DNA of 18,238 bases from CAYSCZ01 sp964429655. GTDB taxonomy: Bacteria; Bacteroidota; Bacteroidia; Cytophagales; Cyclobacteriaceae. The DNA lies in assembly GCA_964429655.1 (NCBI GenBank), contig CAYSCZ010000062.1, positions 1 through 18,238 on the forward strand. The letters are read 5' to 3'. This document shows positions 6,718 through 15,547 of the stretch, piece by piece. Both the position numbers and the translations under genes were made by a program. Positions within the stretch are counted from its first letter, which is position 1, and the number at the start of each line of letters is the position of its first letter. The notes beneath the pieces were generated by a model. It ran no database searches, was not told the DNA's origin, and saw only the letters and a list, made by a program, of their open reading frames with translations.

Positions 6718-6741
6718 GACCTAAAGCCAGAATGGGCATAG
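6718..6741 (+). pseudogene. 3' remnant of a duplicated receiver gene
   Basis: Eight codons reading DLKPEWA plus TAG correspond to the DLKPAWA plus TAA end of the receiver gene at 5134-5541. No upstream receiver sequence remains; the DNA before it is unrelated. This is the truncated end of a second receiver copy, left by duplication followed by replacement, or by single-crossover integration. Confidence 0.6.
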
Positions 6742-6769
6742 GATATTTTTTTAATTAAACTATGGGTAA

Positions 6770-6862
6770 ATGAAAGCAATTAAGCGTATTATTGTAATAT
6801 CTTGGATTTCATTGTTAGCATTGATGGGCTCCATCATATCTGGCCTACTATGGATAAGCTGA
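6770..6862 (+). CDS. Putative 30-residue single-pass membrane peptide, copy 2
   Basis: Second copy of the short ORF at 5569-5661, same length and stop. Relative to copy 1 it has four amino-acid changes, N8I, F11S, S17A and I19M or equivalent, all compatible with a membrane helix except possibly F11S, and four silent changes. The basic start, both glycines and both tryptophans are kept. Unlike copy 1 it has no intact gene directly upstream on its strand, so it would depend on read-through from the toxin-antitoxin operon. It converges on the PAS/GAF kinase with 29 bp between stops. Expression is uncertain. Confidence 0.33.
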   Translation: MKAIKRIIVISWISLLALMGSIISGLLWIS

Positions 6863-6891
6863 AATTTTAATTTGGATTAAGTCATTGCAAA

Positions 6892-9800
6892 TTACTGGAA
6901 AGGAAATATGATGCGGTATTGAACGCCATTTGCTGTGTCCAATTCTAATTGCCCTTGCAGCTGGATAACAAACATTTTAATTAGCTTAAGTCCCAGCGAA
7001 TTGTTAAAATCTAATTGTTCTTCTTTTATGCCTTTACCCTTATCTCCTATAGTGTAAATTACCTGATCATTTTTTCTTCGAATATCTATAAAGACGACAC
7101 CTGTTTGTTCTACACTGTAAGCGTGTTTAAGGGTATTTGAAATTATCTCATTGGTTAGCAAACCAATGGTGAGTACTTTATCTACATGGAGCTCAATATC
7201 TTCAATCGAATATTCAACTTGATATCTTTTAGTATCTTGGCAATAAGAATAGACTAGATTCTCCACCAGATCCCGAACATAATCTTTTATGAATAATTGA
7301 TTAATCTCCTCTAATTTTAGTAATTGGTCATGCGTTTTTGAAATAGAGTAAATTCTATTAGTAGTTTCTTTTATGAATTCTATTAGTTTATGATCATTAG
7401 TATTTTTAGACTTTAGATAGAGCAGGTTTGATACCATGTTTAAGTTATTTTTAACCCTGTGGTGCAATTCTTTAAACAAAGTATTTTTTTCTTCCAGTGC
7501 TTTTTCAAGGTCATGCTCTTTTTTCTTTCTATCGGATATATTGTTTTGGATGCCTATAAATTGGATGAGGTTTCCTTTTTTATCAAAGATTGGATTAATG
7601 CTTAATTCAATCCAATATGGCTCATTCTTTTTATTGTAGTTGAGTATCTCCTGGGTGAATGGTTTTCGGCCAGACAGGCCAATTCTGATTTTTTGCACAT
7701 GTTGAGGGTCAGTATCTGGTCCCTGTAATAGCTCACCTGGTTTTTTTCCTAATACTTCTTTCTTTGAATATCCACTTAAACTAAGGAATGAATCATTTAC
7801 CCAAACTGAACATCCATTGATATCAGTTATTACAACCCCATGTTGTGTATAGCTTGCCACTAAAGAGAGCTTCTCAATTTCTGCCTCCGATCGTTTTCTT
7901 TTTGTTATGTCATTTTGTATGCCGAAGAATTGGGTCAAAACACCATCCCCATTAAAAATAGGCGTAACGGAAAGCTCATTCCAATAAGGTTTTCCGGTTT
8001 TGGTGTAATTAAGTATCTCCTGTGTAAAAGGCTCCTTACGTTTCAACCCTTTCTTTATTTTTTCTTTATCCTCCGGATTGGTATCCTTACCTTGTAATAC
8101 GTTTCCCAGTGTTTTGCCTTTTACTTCTTCAAGGGTATAACCAGTAAGCGTATAAAAAGCATCATTTACCCAATCTACCCGACCTTTAGCATCTGTTATT
8201 ATCACACTATTGTGAACTTTACTGGCCACCAGGGATAATTTTTCGATTTCTATCTGTACCTTTTTTTTTTCGTCTATATCCTGGAGAAGGCCATAAGCGC
8301 GTTTAACCTTGTTCCCTTCCATCAGAGGTATGCCAATTCCCCTTACCCATTTTAATTTTTTATTTGCTGTAATTATCTGCTGCTCTACATCATATCTATG
8401 CCCTGCTTTAATCAGCATTTCTACAAGTATTTCAATATTTTCACGATCCTTGCCAGGCAGATAAAAATTAATAGTCTCCTCCAATGAAGGCATATAATCT
8501 TGCGGGACCTCATGAATATCTTTCATTACCTTATCCCAGTAGACTTTATTTGTATTTAAGTCAATTTCCCAACTCCCAATTTTTGCAACCTCATTTGAAT
8601 GTTTTATTAATTCGTATGCTTTTGACAGTTCATTCTGCGTATTCTCCAGTCTTTTGATATAACGTTTCAAGTTAGATATATCCCGGCCAAATTCGTGAAT
8701 TTTTATTACCCGCTTTTCTAACGCATCATAAACTGGTACACCTTTCTCCTCTATCCATAGATAGTACCCTTCTTTATGCTTGATTCTAAATTGGGAGGTA
8801 TCAGTTTGTCCATTTATTAATTTTTCATATCGGGTTTTTATTATCTCCAAATCATCCGGGTGAAAAAGCTCATGGCTCCTTATTTTTTGTAAGTATTCAC
8901 TGGCATTATATCCTGTGATTTCACGAAAAGCTCCAAATTCCCATTCTTCTTGAAATTCATTATTCCCGGATACAATCACCGAATAAGCATAGTCTGTAGA
9001 TATTTCCGAAACTGTTCGAAACTTTTCATTAGCTCTCCTATCGGCCCTGTATTTTTCATCATTAGCGATTGCATTCGCAATTATTGAAGCTATGTTTAAA
9101 GCAACAGATTTTTCCTCTTCAGACCAATCTCTTTTTTTGTTATCCTCCAGACACAATATTCCTTTTAATCCATCCTCTCCGACCACCTGTAGGTCCAATA
9201 ACGACCTAACGTTATATTTTTTAGAATAAGAATCATAGAAAGACTTTGTCCTGGCATCACTTTCCACGTCTTGAACATCAATAATTTGATCGTCCAGAAT
9301 AGCTCTAAAGTAATCTGGTGCCTGCGTTTTCTTTAATGCTAGTCCGATTCTGGAATCGCCTATTATTGATTGGCTTGAGTCAACACATTCAATAAATTCA
9401 TCTTCATTTAACCTCCATAAACTGCAGCAATCAACCTCAAATAATTGCCGTGTCTTTTCAAGCAATTCTCTGCAAAATTCAATTAGATTTAGTTCTTTAA
9501 GAATACTTTTTGAAGATAGCTCAAGCGCTACTTGGTTTGATTTCTTTAAGAAATTATATTCTGATTTCGTTTTAGAAACATCACTTATTGAATATAAATA
9601 TCCAATAAATCCATCATCCTGATGTATTTCCCTTTTTTTTACAGAATAATATCTTTCTACCCCATTTATTTTATACTCCATCTCACCATTTTCCATACCA
9701 ATCAACATGGGAAACAAATCATTTAGATCATTCCCGATTAATTGATCTCTGTATTTTTCGAAGTAGGTACAAAAAGATTCATTAACATATTTGACTATGT

Positions 9801-9936
9801 TATTATCATTAGTGAATAACAATGCATGACCAGATTGCTCCGAAAAAACAGACAAAATGGCTTTATGTAGTTCTGGCGTGTTATAATCATTTCCTGACAG
9901 ACTTTCTCCTGATTTTTCATTACCTCTACCTTTCAT
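6892..9936 (-). CDS. Multi-PAS/GAF sensor histidine kinase (HisKA_2 class)
   Basis: A 1014-residue cytoplasmic kinase with no membrane segment. Approximate order: PAS (25-120), GAF (145-295), PAS (305-422), PAS (445-556), two closely similar PAS domains (566-680 and 690-803) ending in FGIQNDIT and IGIQNNIS, a short coil, a HisKA_2 dimerisation domain with LHHRVKNNL (probable phospho-His826) and a HATPase domain with N-box around Asn929-Asn934 and G-box GDKGKGI (964-970). The tandem PAS pair has LOV-like LQG motifs but lacks the photoactive cysteine, so blue-light sensing is unlikely. The GAF and PAS ligands cannot be named. It starts 33 bp after a receiver-only gene on the same strand, which is probably its phosphotransfer partner. 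Confidence 0.93.
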   Translation of the reverse strand: MKGRGNEKSGESLSGNDYNTPELHKAILSVFSEQSGHALLFTNDNNIVKYVNESFCTYFEKYRDQLIGNDLNDLFPMLIGMENGEMEYKINGVERYYSVKKREIHQDDGFIGYLYSISDVSKTKSEYNFLKKSNQVALELSSKSILKELNLIEFCRELLEKTRQLFEVDCCSLWRLNEDEFIECVDSSQSIIGDSRIGLALKKTQAPDYFRAILDDQIIDVQDVESDARTKSFYDSYSKKYNVRSLLDLQVVGEDGLKGILCLEDNKKRDWSEEEKSVALNIASIIANAIANDEKYRADRRANEKFRTVSEISTDYAYSVIVSGNNEFQEEWEFGAFREITGYNASEYLQKIRSHELFHPDDLEIIKTRYEKLINGQTDTSQFRIKHKEGYYLWIEEKGVPVYDALEKRVIKIHEFGRDISNLKRYIKRLENTQNELSKAYELIKHSNEVAKIGSWEIDLNTNKVYWDKVMKDIHEVPQDYMPSLEETINFYLPGKDRENIEILVEMLIKAGHRYDVEQQIITANKKLKWVRGIGIPLMEGNKVKRAYGLLQDIDEKKKVQIEIEKLSLVASKVHNSVIITDAKGRVDWVNDAFYTLTGYTLEEVKGKTLGNVLQGKDTNPEDKEKIKKGLKRKEPFTQEILNYTKTGKPYWNELSVTPIFNGDGVLTQFFGIQNDITKRKRSEAEIEKLSLVASYTQHGVVITDINGCSVWVNDSFLSLSGYSKKEVLGKKPGELLQGPDTDPQHVQKIRIGLSGRKPFTQEILNYNKKNEPYWIELSINPIFDKKGNLIQFIGIQNNISDRKKKEHDLEKALEEKNTLFKELHHRVKNNLNMVSNLLYLKSKNTNDHKLIEFIKETTNRIYSISKTHDQLLKLEEINQLFIKDYVRDLVENLVYSYCQDTKRYQVEYSIEDIELHVDKVLTIGLLTNEIISNTLKHAYSVEQTGVVFIDIRRKNDQVIYTIGDKGKGIKEEQLDFNNSLGLKLIKMFVIQLQGQLELDTANGVQYRIIFPFQ

Positions 9937-9969
9937 AAGTATTTATTCTGGATAAAGCAAAATTAAAAA

Positions 9970-10380
9970 TCATATATCATTGGTAGTTAATTCATCGAAA
10001 CACTTTTCCCCGGCATGGACCCTTTTGATAACGCTTACTAAATATTCCAAATCAGCACTTTTTGTGACATATCCCATCAACCCTTCTGATTTGGCCTTCA
10101 TCATATAGCCGGCTTTATTTTCCATGGAAAGAAGTATTATCCTTCGTTCAGGATCTTTTTGTAAAATGGAACCTGAAGCTTCAAATCCATTCATTTCAGG
10201 CATGTGTATATCCATAAGAATTATGTCCGCATCGATGTAGTCAGCATTTTCAACCGCGTCTTTGCCATTATTGTATACTTCAACTACCTCTAATTCCGGC
10301 ACCATATTTAAAATTGTTTTCAACCCATGGCTTACTACCTCATGATCATCAACGATGAGTATTTTTATTTCTTGCCGCAT
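9970..10380 (-). CDS. Response regulator receiver of NarL type without output domain (paralog)
   Basis: A 136-residue single receiver domain: acidic pocket VDDHE (10-14), phospho-acceptor Asp57 in IILMDIHMP, conserved lysine in GYVTKSA. It is clearly paralogous to the receiver at 5134-5541, sharing the VPE-EVV segment, the IKRVHAGE helix and the CFD end. Both stop where full NarL-type proteins would continue into the linker and HTH. It is the first gene of a two-gene unit with the PAS/GAF kinase, 33 bp apart, so it probably receives phosphate from that kinase. Output must be by protein contact or relay, since there is no DNA-binding domain. Confidence 0.92.
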   Translation of the reverse strand: MRQEIKILIVDDHEVVSHGLKTILNMVPELEVVEVYNNGKDAVENADYIDADIILMDIHMPEMNGFEASGSILQKDPERRIILLSMENKAGYMMKAKSEGLMGYVTKSADLEYLVSVIKRVHAGEKCFDELTTNDI

Positions 10381-10546
10381 CTGTTTTTACATATAAAATT
10401 ACTCAAGAATCTATAAAAACCTTTATAATTGGTTCATTCTGAAGATTTTAAAAACTTTTTTAATGGCATTGCTTACCAATTAAAGGAAACCCTGAAACCC
10501 CTTTTGCTTTGGATTACTTAAGACGCCTGATAGATCAAACCAACAA

Positions 10547-10575
10547 TTGACACAATCTATTTATGAAAATATGTG
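10547..10575 (+). promoter_or_regulatory. Weak candidate promoter for the NarL-type pair
   Basis: TTGACA at 10547-10552 and TATGTG at 10570-10575, spaced 17 bp, resemble a general sigma-70 promoter. The downstream element is not a good match to the Bacteroidota TAnnTTTG form. The position would give a leader of about 55-60 bases before the kinase start. Confidence 0.22.
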
Positions 10576-10638
10576 TTTTTAGTAGTGATGATTAAGTATA
10601 TCCCGTAGTTGATTATATATTGATCGTATTTAATATTG

Positions 10639-11691
10639 ATGATATATAATTTAAATATGGAGAATATCAGTTTACCGGAAACAGAAACTATGCATGGTCA
10701 TTCGCTTGAGCAATATATAATACAGCAAATTAATCTATTAAATGCCACCCAAAATATCACCAAATCCGGATCCTTTGAATGGAAAATTAATGAAAGTGAA
10801 ATAAGGTGCTCTGATAATTTTTTTAGCCTTATTGGAATTGATAATCATTCAAATGACTTCATTACCAAAGACGAGCTATTTTCAAAAGTTGATCATTTAA
10901 AGCGTAATTATCTCCTGGAAGTACTTCATGATGCGGTGGTAAACAAAGCAACTTCTTTTGAGGTCGTTTTTAATCTTGAAGAAAAACCGGATGTTAAAAT
11001 AAAGCTGTATGGCTTTGTGGAGGGAGATAATCCTGATACACAAAAAATATTTGGTGTGATCCAGGACATAACCGATTTTTTAAGTTCAAGGGATGCATTA
11101 ATCCACGGTCAGGATGAAGAAAGAAAACGCGTATCACTGGAATTGCATGATAGCATCGGTCAAAAACTCATAGTGATCAAGTATCAACTGGCTTACTTAA
11201 GGATGTCAAAAAACTTTGATGATTTTGATGAAATAAATCAAAATATCGACAAAATCATTAACGAAGTTAGAACCATCACCCATAACTTATCAAACCAAAT
11301 AGTAACAGAAGTAGGTTTTGAAAAATCGCTAAGGCAGGTCTTCAACGAAGCTTGTAATATGCTGAATGCATCTCAGGCGTTCTCCGTTTCAGTTAAGGAC
11401 GATTCCCTGGATAAAAACCAGCAAAAGATGATCTATCGAATTGTTCAGGAGTACTTAAACAACTCGGTAAAATATTCAGAGGCAAAGCGCCTGAAATTAA
11501 ACATCGAAGAAATGAACAATCAGATCGCCATATTTCTTGCTGATGATGGTAAAGGATTTGATCCTAATACTGTAATAAAAGGCATTGGATTAAATAACAT
11601 AAAGCAGCGGGTTGAATCCTTAAATGGATGTCTAAAAATTATTTCTGAACCAAATAAAGGAACTCAATTTATAATCCGCTTACCTAAATAA
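10639..11691 (+). CDS. PAS-containing sensor histidine kinase, NarL/DegS class (HisKA_3)
   Basis: A 350-residue cytoplasmic kinase. An N-terminal extension leads to a PAS-like domain (about 35-148, ending IFGVIQDIT). Next is the HisKA_3 box ERKRVSLELHDSIGQ with phospho-His170, and a HATPase domain with N-box EYLNNSVKYS (271-280), DDGKGF (302-307) and GIGLNNI (315-321). No transmembrane segment is seen. ATG 10639 is the first plausible start; TTG 10636 would add one residue and ATG 10657 would remove six, and no Shine-Dalgarno decides between them. The LuxR-type response regulator begins 8 bp after the stop, so the two form a classical pair. The region upstream is shared with the divergent receiver-kinase unit. 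Confidence 0.93.
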   Translation: MIYNLNMENISLPETETMHGHSLEQYIIQQINLLNATQNITKSGSFEWKINESEIRCSDNFFSLIGIDNHSNDFITKDELFSKVDHLKRNYLLEVLHDAVVNKATSFEVVFNLEEKPDVKIKLYGFVEGDNPDTQKIFGVIQDITDFLSSRDALIHGQDEERKRVSLELHDSIGQKLIVIKYQLAYLRMSKNFDDFDEINQNIDKIINEVRTITHNLSNQIVTEVGFEKSLRQVFNEACNMLNASQAFSVSVKDDSLDKNQQKMIYRIVQEYLNNSVKYSEAKRLKLNIEEMNNQIAIFLADDGKGFDPNTVIKGIGLNNIKQRVESLNGCLKIISEPNKGTQFIIRLPK

Positions 11692-11699
11692 TAACAATA

Positions 11700-12371
11700 A
11701 TGGATGAACATAAAATCAGTTTAATAGTGGTTGATGATCACGATATGGTCCGTCAGGGATTAGAATCAGCATTAAAGTTTTTTGGTGGCTTCGAAATTAT
11801 TGCCAGTCTTAAGAATGGATTTCTGGCCCTGGAAAAATTGAAAGGAGTAAAACCGGATGTTATATTATTGGATATCATCATGCCTAAGATGAATGGCCTG
11901 GAAACAGCAGAGGAAATCAAAAAACACTATCCGGAGGTGAAAACTATTGTTTTGTCTATGGACATAACCAGTGAGTATATCAAGAAGGCTATGGAAGCAA
12001 ATGTTGATGGCTATATTCCAAAAAATGCGAATATAGAAGTACTTGTAAATGCTATTAAATCTGTGCATGAGGGTCAGGCCTACTACGATCAGGAGGTAAA
12101 AGAATTTATTTTTAAACAGTTCAAAAATGAAGGCCGAGAGATACCATCCATTGAAAATCTATCCGAGCGTGAAATTCAGGTGCTAAAACTTATTGCTGAA
12201 GGATATCCAAATAAAGAAATCGGCGAAAAACTCTTTATAAGTCCTAAAACTGTTGAAGCGCACCGAGGCAACATACTGCGAAAGCTAAAATTAAATTCGA
12301 ATGCCGAGCTTATAAAATTTGCATTGGCGAGAAACCTGACTGAAATACCGAAGCATATGTACCTAGACTAA
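11700..12371 (+). CDS. NarL/FixJ-family response regulator with LuxR-type HTH
   Basis: A 223-residue two-domain transcription regulator. The receiver (about 5-122) has VDDHD, phospho-acceptor Asp58 in VILLDIIMP and a lysine in GYIPKNA. The output domain (about 152-215) is a LuxR-type helix-turn-helix: NLSEREIQVLKLIAEG, then NKEIGEKLFISPKTVEAHRGNI. It lies 8 bp after the HisKA_3 kinase gene, its likely phosphodonor. It is the only DNA-binding response regulator in the window. Its receiver resembles the two HTH-less receivers, so cross-talk is conceivable. Target genes are unknown. Confidence 0.96.
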   Translation: MDEHKISLIVVDDHDMVRQGLESALKFFGGFEIIASLKNGFLALEKLKGVKPDVILLDIIMPKMNGLETAEEIKKHYPEVKTIVLSMDITSEYIKKAMEANVDGYIPKNANIEVLVNAIKSVHEGQAYYDQEVKEFIFKQFKNEGREIPSIENLSEREIQVLKLIAEGYPNKEIGEKLFISPKTVEAHRGNILRKLKLNSNAELIKFALARNLTEIPKHMYLD

Positions 12372-12379
12372 AAAAAAGT

Positions 12380-12757
12380 TTAATCAAGCGCAACTATTGC
12401 CTTTCGCATCGCTTCACGAATATCTTTAAAATCATAAGGTTTGGACAAAAACCCATAATTCTTTATTTTCATGGCTTTCAATGCTGTATCCTTATCAGTA
12501 CGGGCAGTTAAAAATATTACAGGAATACCATGGTCCTGTTCAATCTCTTTTGCTAATTCCAGCCCATCCTTGTCTCCTTTAATTAGAATATCCAGCAACG
12601 CTATATCAATTTTTTGATTCGCTATAATTTCTAAAGCCTCCTTTGCATTGTTGACCGCTCGTATTTTTTGAATATCTAGCTGGTGCAACATTGATTCTAA
12701 TGTCATTTGCGCTATAACATCATCTTCAATAATTAGTACTTTAAGATCCTTGCTCAT
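12380..12757 (-). CDS. CheY-like single-domain response regulator
   Basis: A 125-residue receiver of a different subfamily from the NarL-type ones: IIEDD acidic pocket (9-13), phospho-acceptor Asp56 in ALLDILI, Thr84 in FLTART and Lys106 in LSKPYD. It has no output domain. It converges on the LuxR-type regulator with only 8 bp between stops and is divergent from the TonB receptor-TPR kinase pair, with 446 bp between starts. The hybrid-type kinase partner is not obvious; the TPR kinase at 15548-18058 has no receiver of its own and is a reasonable candidate (inference from proximity). Confidence 0.93.
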   Translation of the reverse strand: MSKDLKVLIIEDDVIAQMTLESMLHQLDIQKIRAVNNAKEALEIIANQKIDIALLDILIKGDKDGLELAKEIEQDHGIPVIFLTARTDKDTALKAMKIKNYGFLSKPYDFKDIREAMRKAIVALD

Positions 12758-13203
12758 GGATAAAATAATAGATCATGGCAACTATATGATATACAATCAG
12801 CCAATCGAACTTAATGGTTGATTTCAAAGTTGCAAGCCTAAATTTTAATAAGATAAACTTTATGTAATTAAATATTGTTCAATAAACATTAAGTAATATT
12901 CTAATAATATTTTCTAACAAAATTAGCATGAGGCATTTTAATTCTCTAAAGAAAAAAGTATAAACCTCAAAACATTACTTAATCAACCGGGCATTGGAAA
13001 AATATAAACGAATTGCAATTTTTTATCGAATTATAATGATTATATTTCTGGTAGCGGTAACCGAATAATACACGGAAGGCGGCTATCAAAGTATTACCTG
13101 AAAATTAATAATCAATTAATCCGAGTTGAATACGTAATAATGCGCATATCAAATCCACTATCTTGTTTTAGTTTCGGGATTTAAAAGATTAATCATTGCC
13201 TTA
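12758..13203. other. 446-bp divergent intergenic region
   Basis: AT-rich DNA between the CheY-like gene and the TonB-dependent receptor gene. It should contain promoters in both directions. On the minus strand TAATTTTG (12925-12918) fits the -7 consensus but has no partner at -33; on the plus strand TATATTTC (13041-13048) is a one-mismatch match, also without a good -33 element. I found no credible ORF, RNA gene or strong hairpin. The length leaves room for a long leader or a small RNA, but nothing shows one. Confidence 0.5.
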
Positions 13204-15522
13204 ATGAAGACATCATTCAGGATAATATGTTGGATAGTTACCGCAGTCTTGATGGTCTTTCATTCATGTATAATTTATGGGCAGGACAGCTTGAACGCTC
13301 CAAGCAGATTACCTTTAGATTTATTATTCAAGCATGTGGATAAGCGATCCATTGGTGAGGTTCTGGACTTTTCGGTTTCCATTACCGACAGGATATCAGA
13401 ACAAATGTCAAGCCAGGCTCCGGCTACCATATCGATCATCACAGAGGAACAAATAGCGCTGCGTGGTTATCAGTCGCTACTGGATGTTTTGAGGGACGTC
13501 CACAGTGTAAAAATAGATTATGGCGTAGACCCCCGATGGATGAATGATGTAAGCCTTCGTGGTATCAGGGGCATGAATAACTTCATAATACTACTCGATG
13601 GTGTAAGGATATCCTCCCCCACCAATGAAATCATTCCTATCATGGAAAACTATCCGATTCATTTTGCCAAGCAAATTGAAATCGTATTTGGCCCGGCATC
13701 CGCACTTTATGGAGCTGATGCTTTTTCAGGGGTCATAAATATAGTTAGTAAGACTCCCCCGGAGATTATCAATACAGAATTCAGCATTTATGGAGGTATG
13801 TACAATACAATAACGGGTAACATTCTGATGTCCGAAAGTTTCGGTAAAGCCATTGATTTAACCATTGCCGGGCAATATTTCTATGATCAGCAACCTCAGT
13901 TGAGTAAGTACTATCCCGAAGAATACGAAGATGGCCTGCAATCCTTGCAATCGGGCACTTTCAATACGGCATTAGGCGCAATAACACCTCTTGTGCCAGT
14001 CTCGCCGGAAGAAAGTCAAACGCCGCTATCAACTTATGGAATTATGGCCCAATTGAGTGTTAAAGATTTTTCTTTCACCTACTTTGGTAACCGGTCAGTC
14101 AACCCCTCCATAATGGCGAACAGTCCTGAAAATGCTGTGTACAATCAGGGCGCGTTTTTTGGTCATTCGGTAAATACTATGAGTGGTGTGTATCAAAAAG
14201 AACTAGGATCGGTTAATTTATCCAGTTACGCAATTGGCAGTTATTACAAATTAGATCCGGAGTCAAATTTTAGAAATGCTTTCACTGCTCTTAATTCCGC
14301 CTATTTATATTCCAGGGGTTGGATGTGGAAAGGGGAACAGTTGGTTTCGTGGAAACCCAATCAAAAAATATCCCTGACCACAGGCATCACCTTTGAAAAA
14401 TTCTTTTCAATTCCCCGGGGCCATGATTTGCAGTATCCGGTTTTAAGCAAAGATCCACCCCCGGTACCTATTGTCAATAGCATAGCAGAAAATAACCCGG
14501 AGGGTATCGAAGTAGAACTTCCACGCATTCGATTCGACAATTTTGGGGTGCTCAGCCAATTAAGATATGATCCTTCTTCAAGCTTATCGCTTACCCTGGG
14601 TGCGAGGTACGACAATAACACCCGTTTTGCTGGAACCTTTAATCCAAGGTTGGGGATCGTTTGGCAAACCGCAAAAAATATAACCCTAAAAGCATTAATC
14701 GGAACAGCTTTTCTTGCGCCATCACCACAGGCTGCTTTTGATCAGTTTGGCACCTTCTCTACCGAGGATGAGGGTTTAACCTACCGATCTTCGTTCTTCA
14801 GGTTGCCCAACCCGGACCTCGGCCCGAAAAAAATTCAAACCGGGGAGCTAAGCCTCACCACTAACCTCTTCAAAGACGTAAGAATACAATTAAACACTTT
14901 TTATTCTAGAATTGACGGCCTCTTCAGTTTTGTGCCGGATAAGGGTAACACTGACAGGTATGATGGCACTTTTCGGGGCTGGCCGGTAGATTTTATAGAA
15001 GTCACCATAAATCAGGGGAACCAGGTGAATTTTGGAGGATCCCTGGTAGTTGATTATATCAAGCAATTATCACAAAGGTCAAAAATCAGCACTTACCTCT
15101 CTTTAAGTGTGGTTGACGGACATCTTGCCCCGGAGCAGGAAGGGATTGGAAGGGCTGAATTACCGTCAATCACCCCGCTTATATTGAAGTTCGGTGGTGA
15201 TTTCATCTACAGACGATTCAGCATTTCCCCAAGGTTCATTATTACGGGCCGGCAGTTAACATTCTCTCCAAAGTTGGATGATCCCACGAAAAGGCAAAAA
15301 CTTGATGGTTATTCCCTGGTTAATATAGATGTGAATTACCGGCTACTAAATCGTTTAGTCTTACATATGGGAATTGAAAACTTATTAGATATCAGGTATA
15401 GAAACGTAAATCTTGGTGCCGCACCGGATGGTGCTTTTGATGGTGCAGCACAGCTAGAATTCGCCAACGGCGCACCACAAAATCCAATAAGAATTATTGG
15501 TGGGATAAATTTTAAGATTTAA
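13204..15522 (+). CDS. TonB-dependent outer-membrane receptor
   Basis: A 772-residue outer-membrane protein. The N terminus is a signal peptide (about 1-26, cleavage after IYGQ). A plug domain follows (about 62-185) with the typical sequence PATISIIT, LDVLRDVHSV, VSLRGI, IILLDGV and a segment ending GADAFSGVINIVSK; the rest is a beta-barrel rich in alternating strands. There is no carboxypeptidase-like N-terminal extension and no SusD-like gene nearby, so it is not a typical glycan-utilisation pair. The plug start (ISEQMSSQAPAT) resembles receptors whose plug is preceded by a KKEQKLSEAPA-type segment; I see no clear TonB box. Substrate cannot be named. The TPR kinase gene starts 25 bp after its stop, so the two are likely co-transcribed. 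Confidence 0.93.
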   Translation: MKTSFRIICWIVTAVLMVFHSCIIYGQDSLNAPSRLPLDLLFKHVDKRSIGEVLDFSVSITDRISEQMSSQAPATISIITEEQIALRGYQSLLDVLRDVHSVKIDYGVDPRWMNDVSLRGIRGMNNFIILLDGVRISSPTNEIIPIMENYPIHFAKQIEIVFGPASALYGADAFSGVINIVSKTPPEIINTEFSIYGGMYNTITGNILMSESFGKAIDLTIAGQYFYDQQPQLSKYYPEEYEDGLQSLQSGTFNTALGAITPLVPVSPEESQTPLSTYGIMAQLSVKDFSFTYFGNRSVNPSIMANSPENAVYNQGAFFGHSVNTMSGVYQKELGSVNLSSYAIGSYYKLDPESNFRNAFTALNSAYLYSRGWMWKGEQLVSWKPNQKISLTTGITFEKFFSIPRGHDLQYPVLSKDPPPVPIVNSIAENNPEGIEVELPRIRFDNFGVLSQLRYDPSSSLSLTLGARYDNNTRFAGTFNPRLGIVWQTAKNITLKALIGTAFLAPSPQAAFDQFGTFSTEDEGLTYRSSFFRLPNPDLGPKKIQTGELSLTTNLFKDVRIQLNTFYSRIDGLFSFVPDKGNTDRYDGTFRGWPVDFIEVTINQGNQVNFGGSLVVDYIKQLSQRSKISTYLSLSVVDGHLAPEQEGIGRAELPSITPLILKFGGDFIYRRFSISPRFIITGRQLTFSPKLDDPTKRQKLDGYSLVNIDVNYRLLNRLVLHMGIENLLDIRYRNVNLGAAPDGAFDGAAQLEFANGAPQNPIRIIGGINFKI

Positions 15523-15547
15523 CCATTAAAAGGATATCAATTATAAT

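Larger units (their letters stand above)
6718..6890 (+). repeat. Direct repeat, copy 2
   Basis: Second copy of the segment at 5518-5689, same orientation, 173 bp (one extra T in a T run). It starts with eight codons matching the receiver's C terminus, includes the second 30-codon ORF, and ends one base before the stop codon of the convergent PAS/GAF kinase. The 136 bp between the toxin stop and this repeat contain no recognisable gene. Confidence 0.93.

Noticed and set aside
5518..6890. Composite transposon or insertion sequence around the toxin-antitoxin genes
   Set aside because: No transposase ORF, no terminal inverted repeats and no short target duplication; the repeats are fragments of the local receiver-peptide locus.
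7528..8241. LOV blue-light photoreceptor domains
   Set aside because: The cysteine of the GxNCRFLQ motif is absent in both PAS copies.
13204..15522. SusC-like glycan-uptake receptor
   Set aside because: No carboxypeptidase-like N-terminal domain, only 772 residues, and no SusD gene follows.
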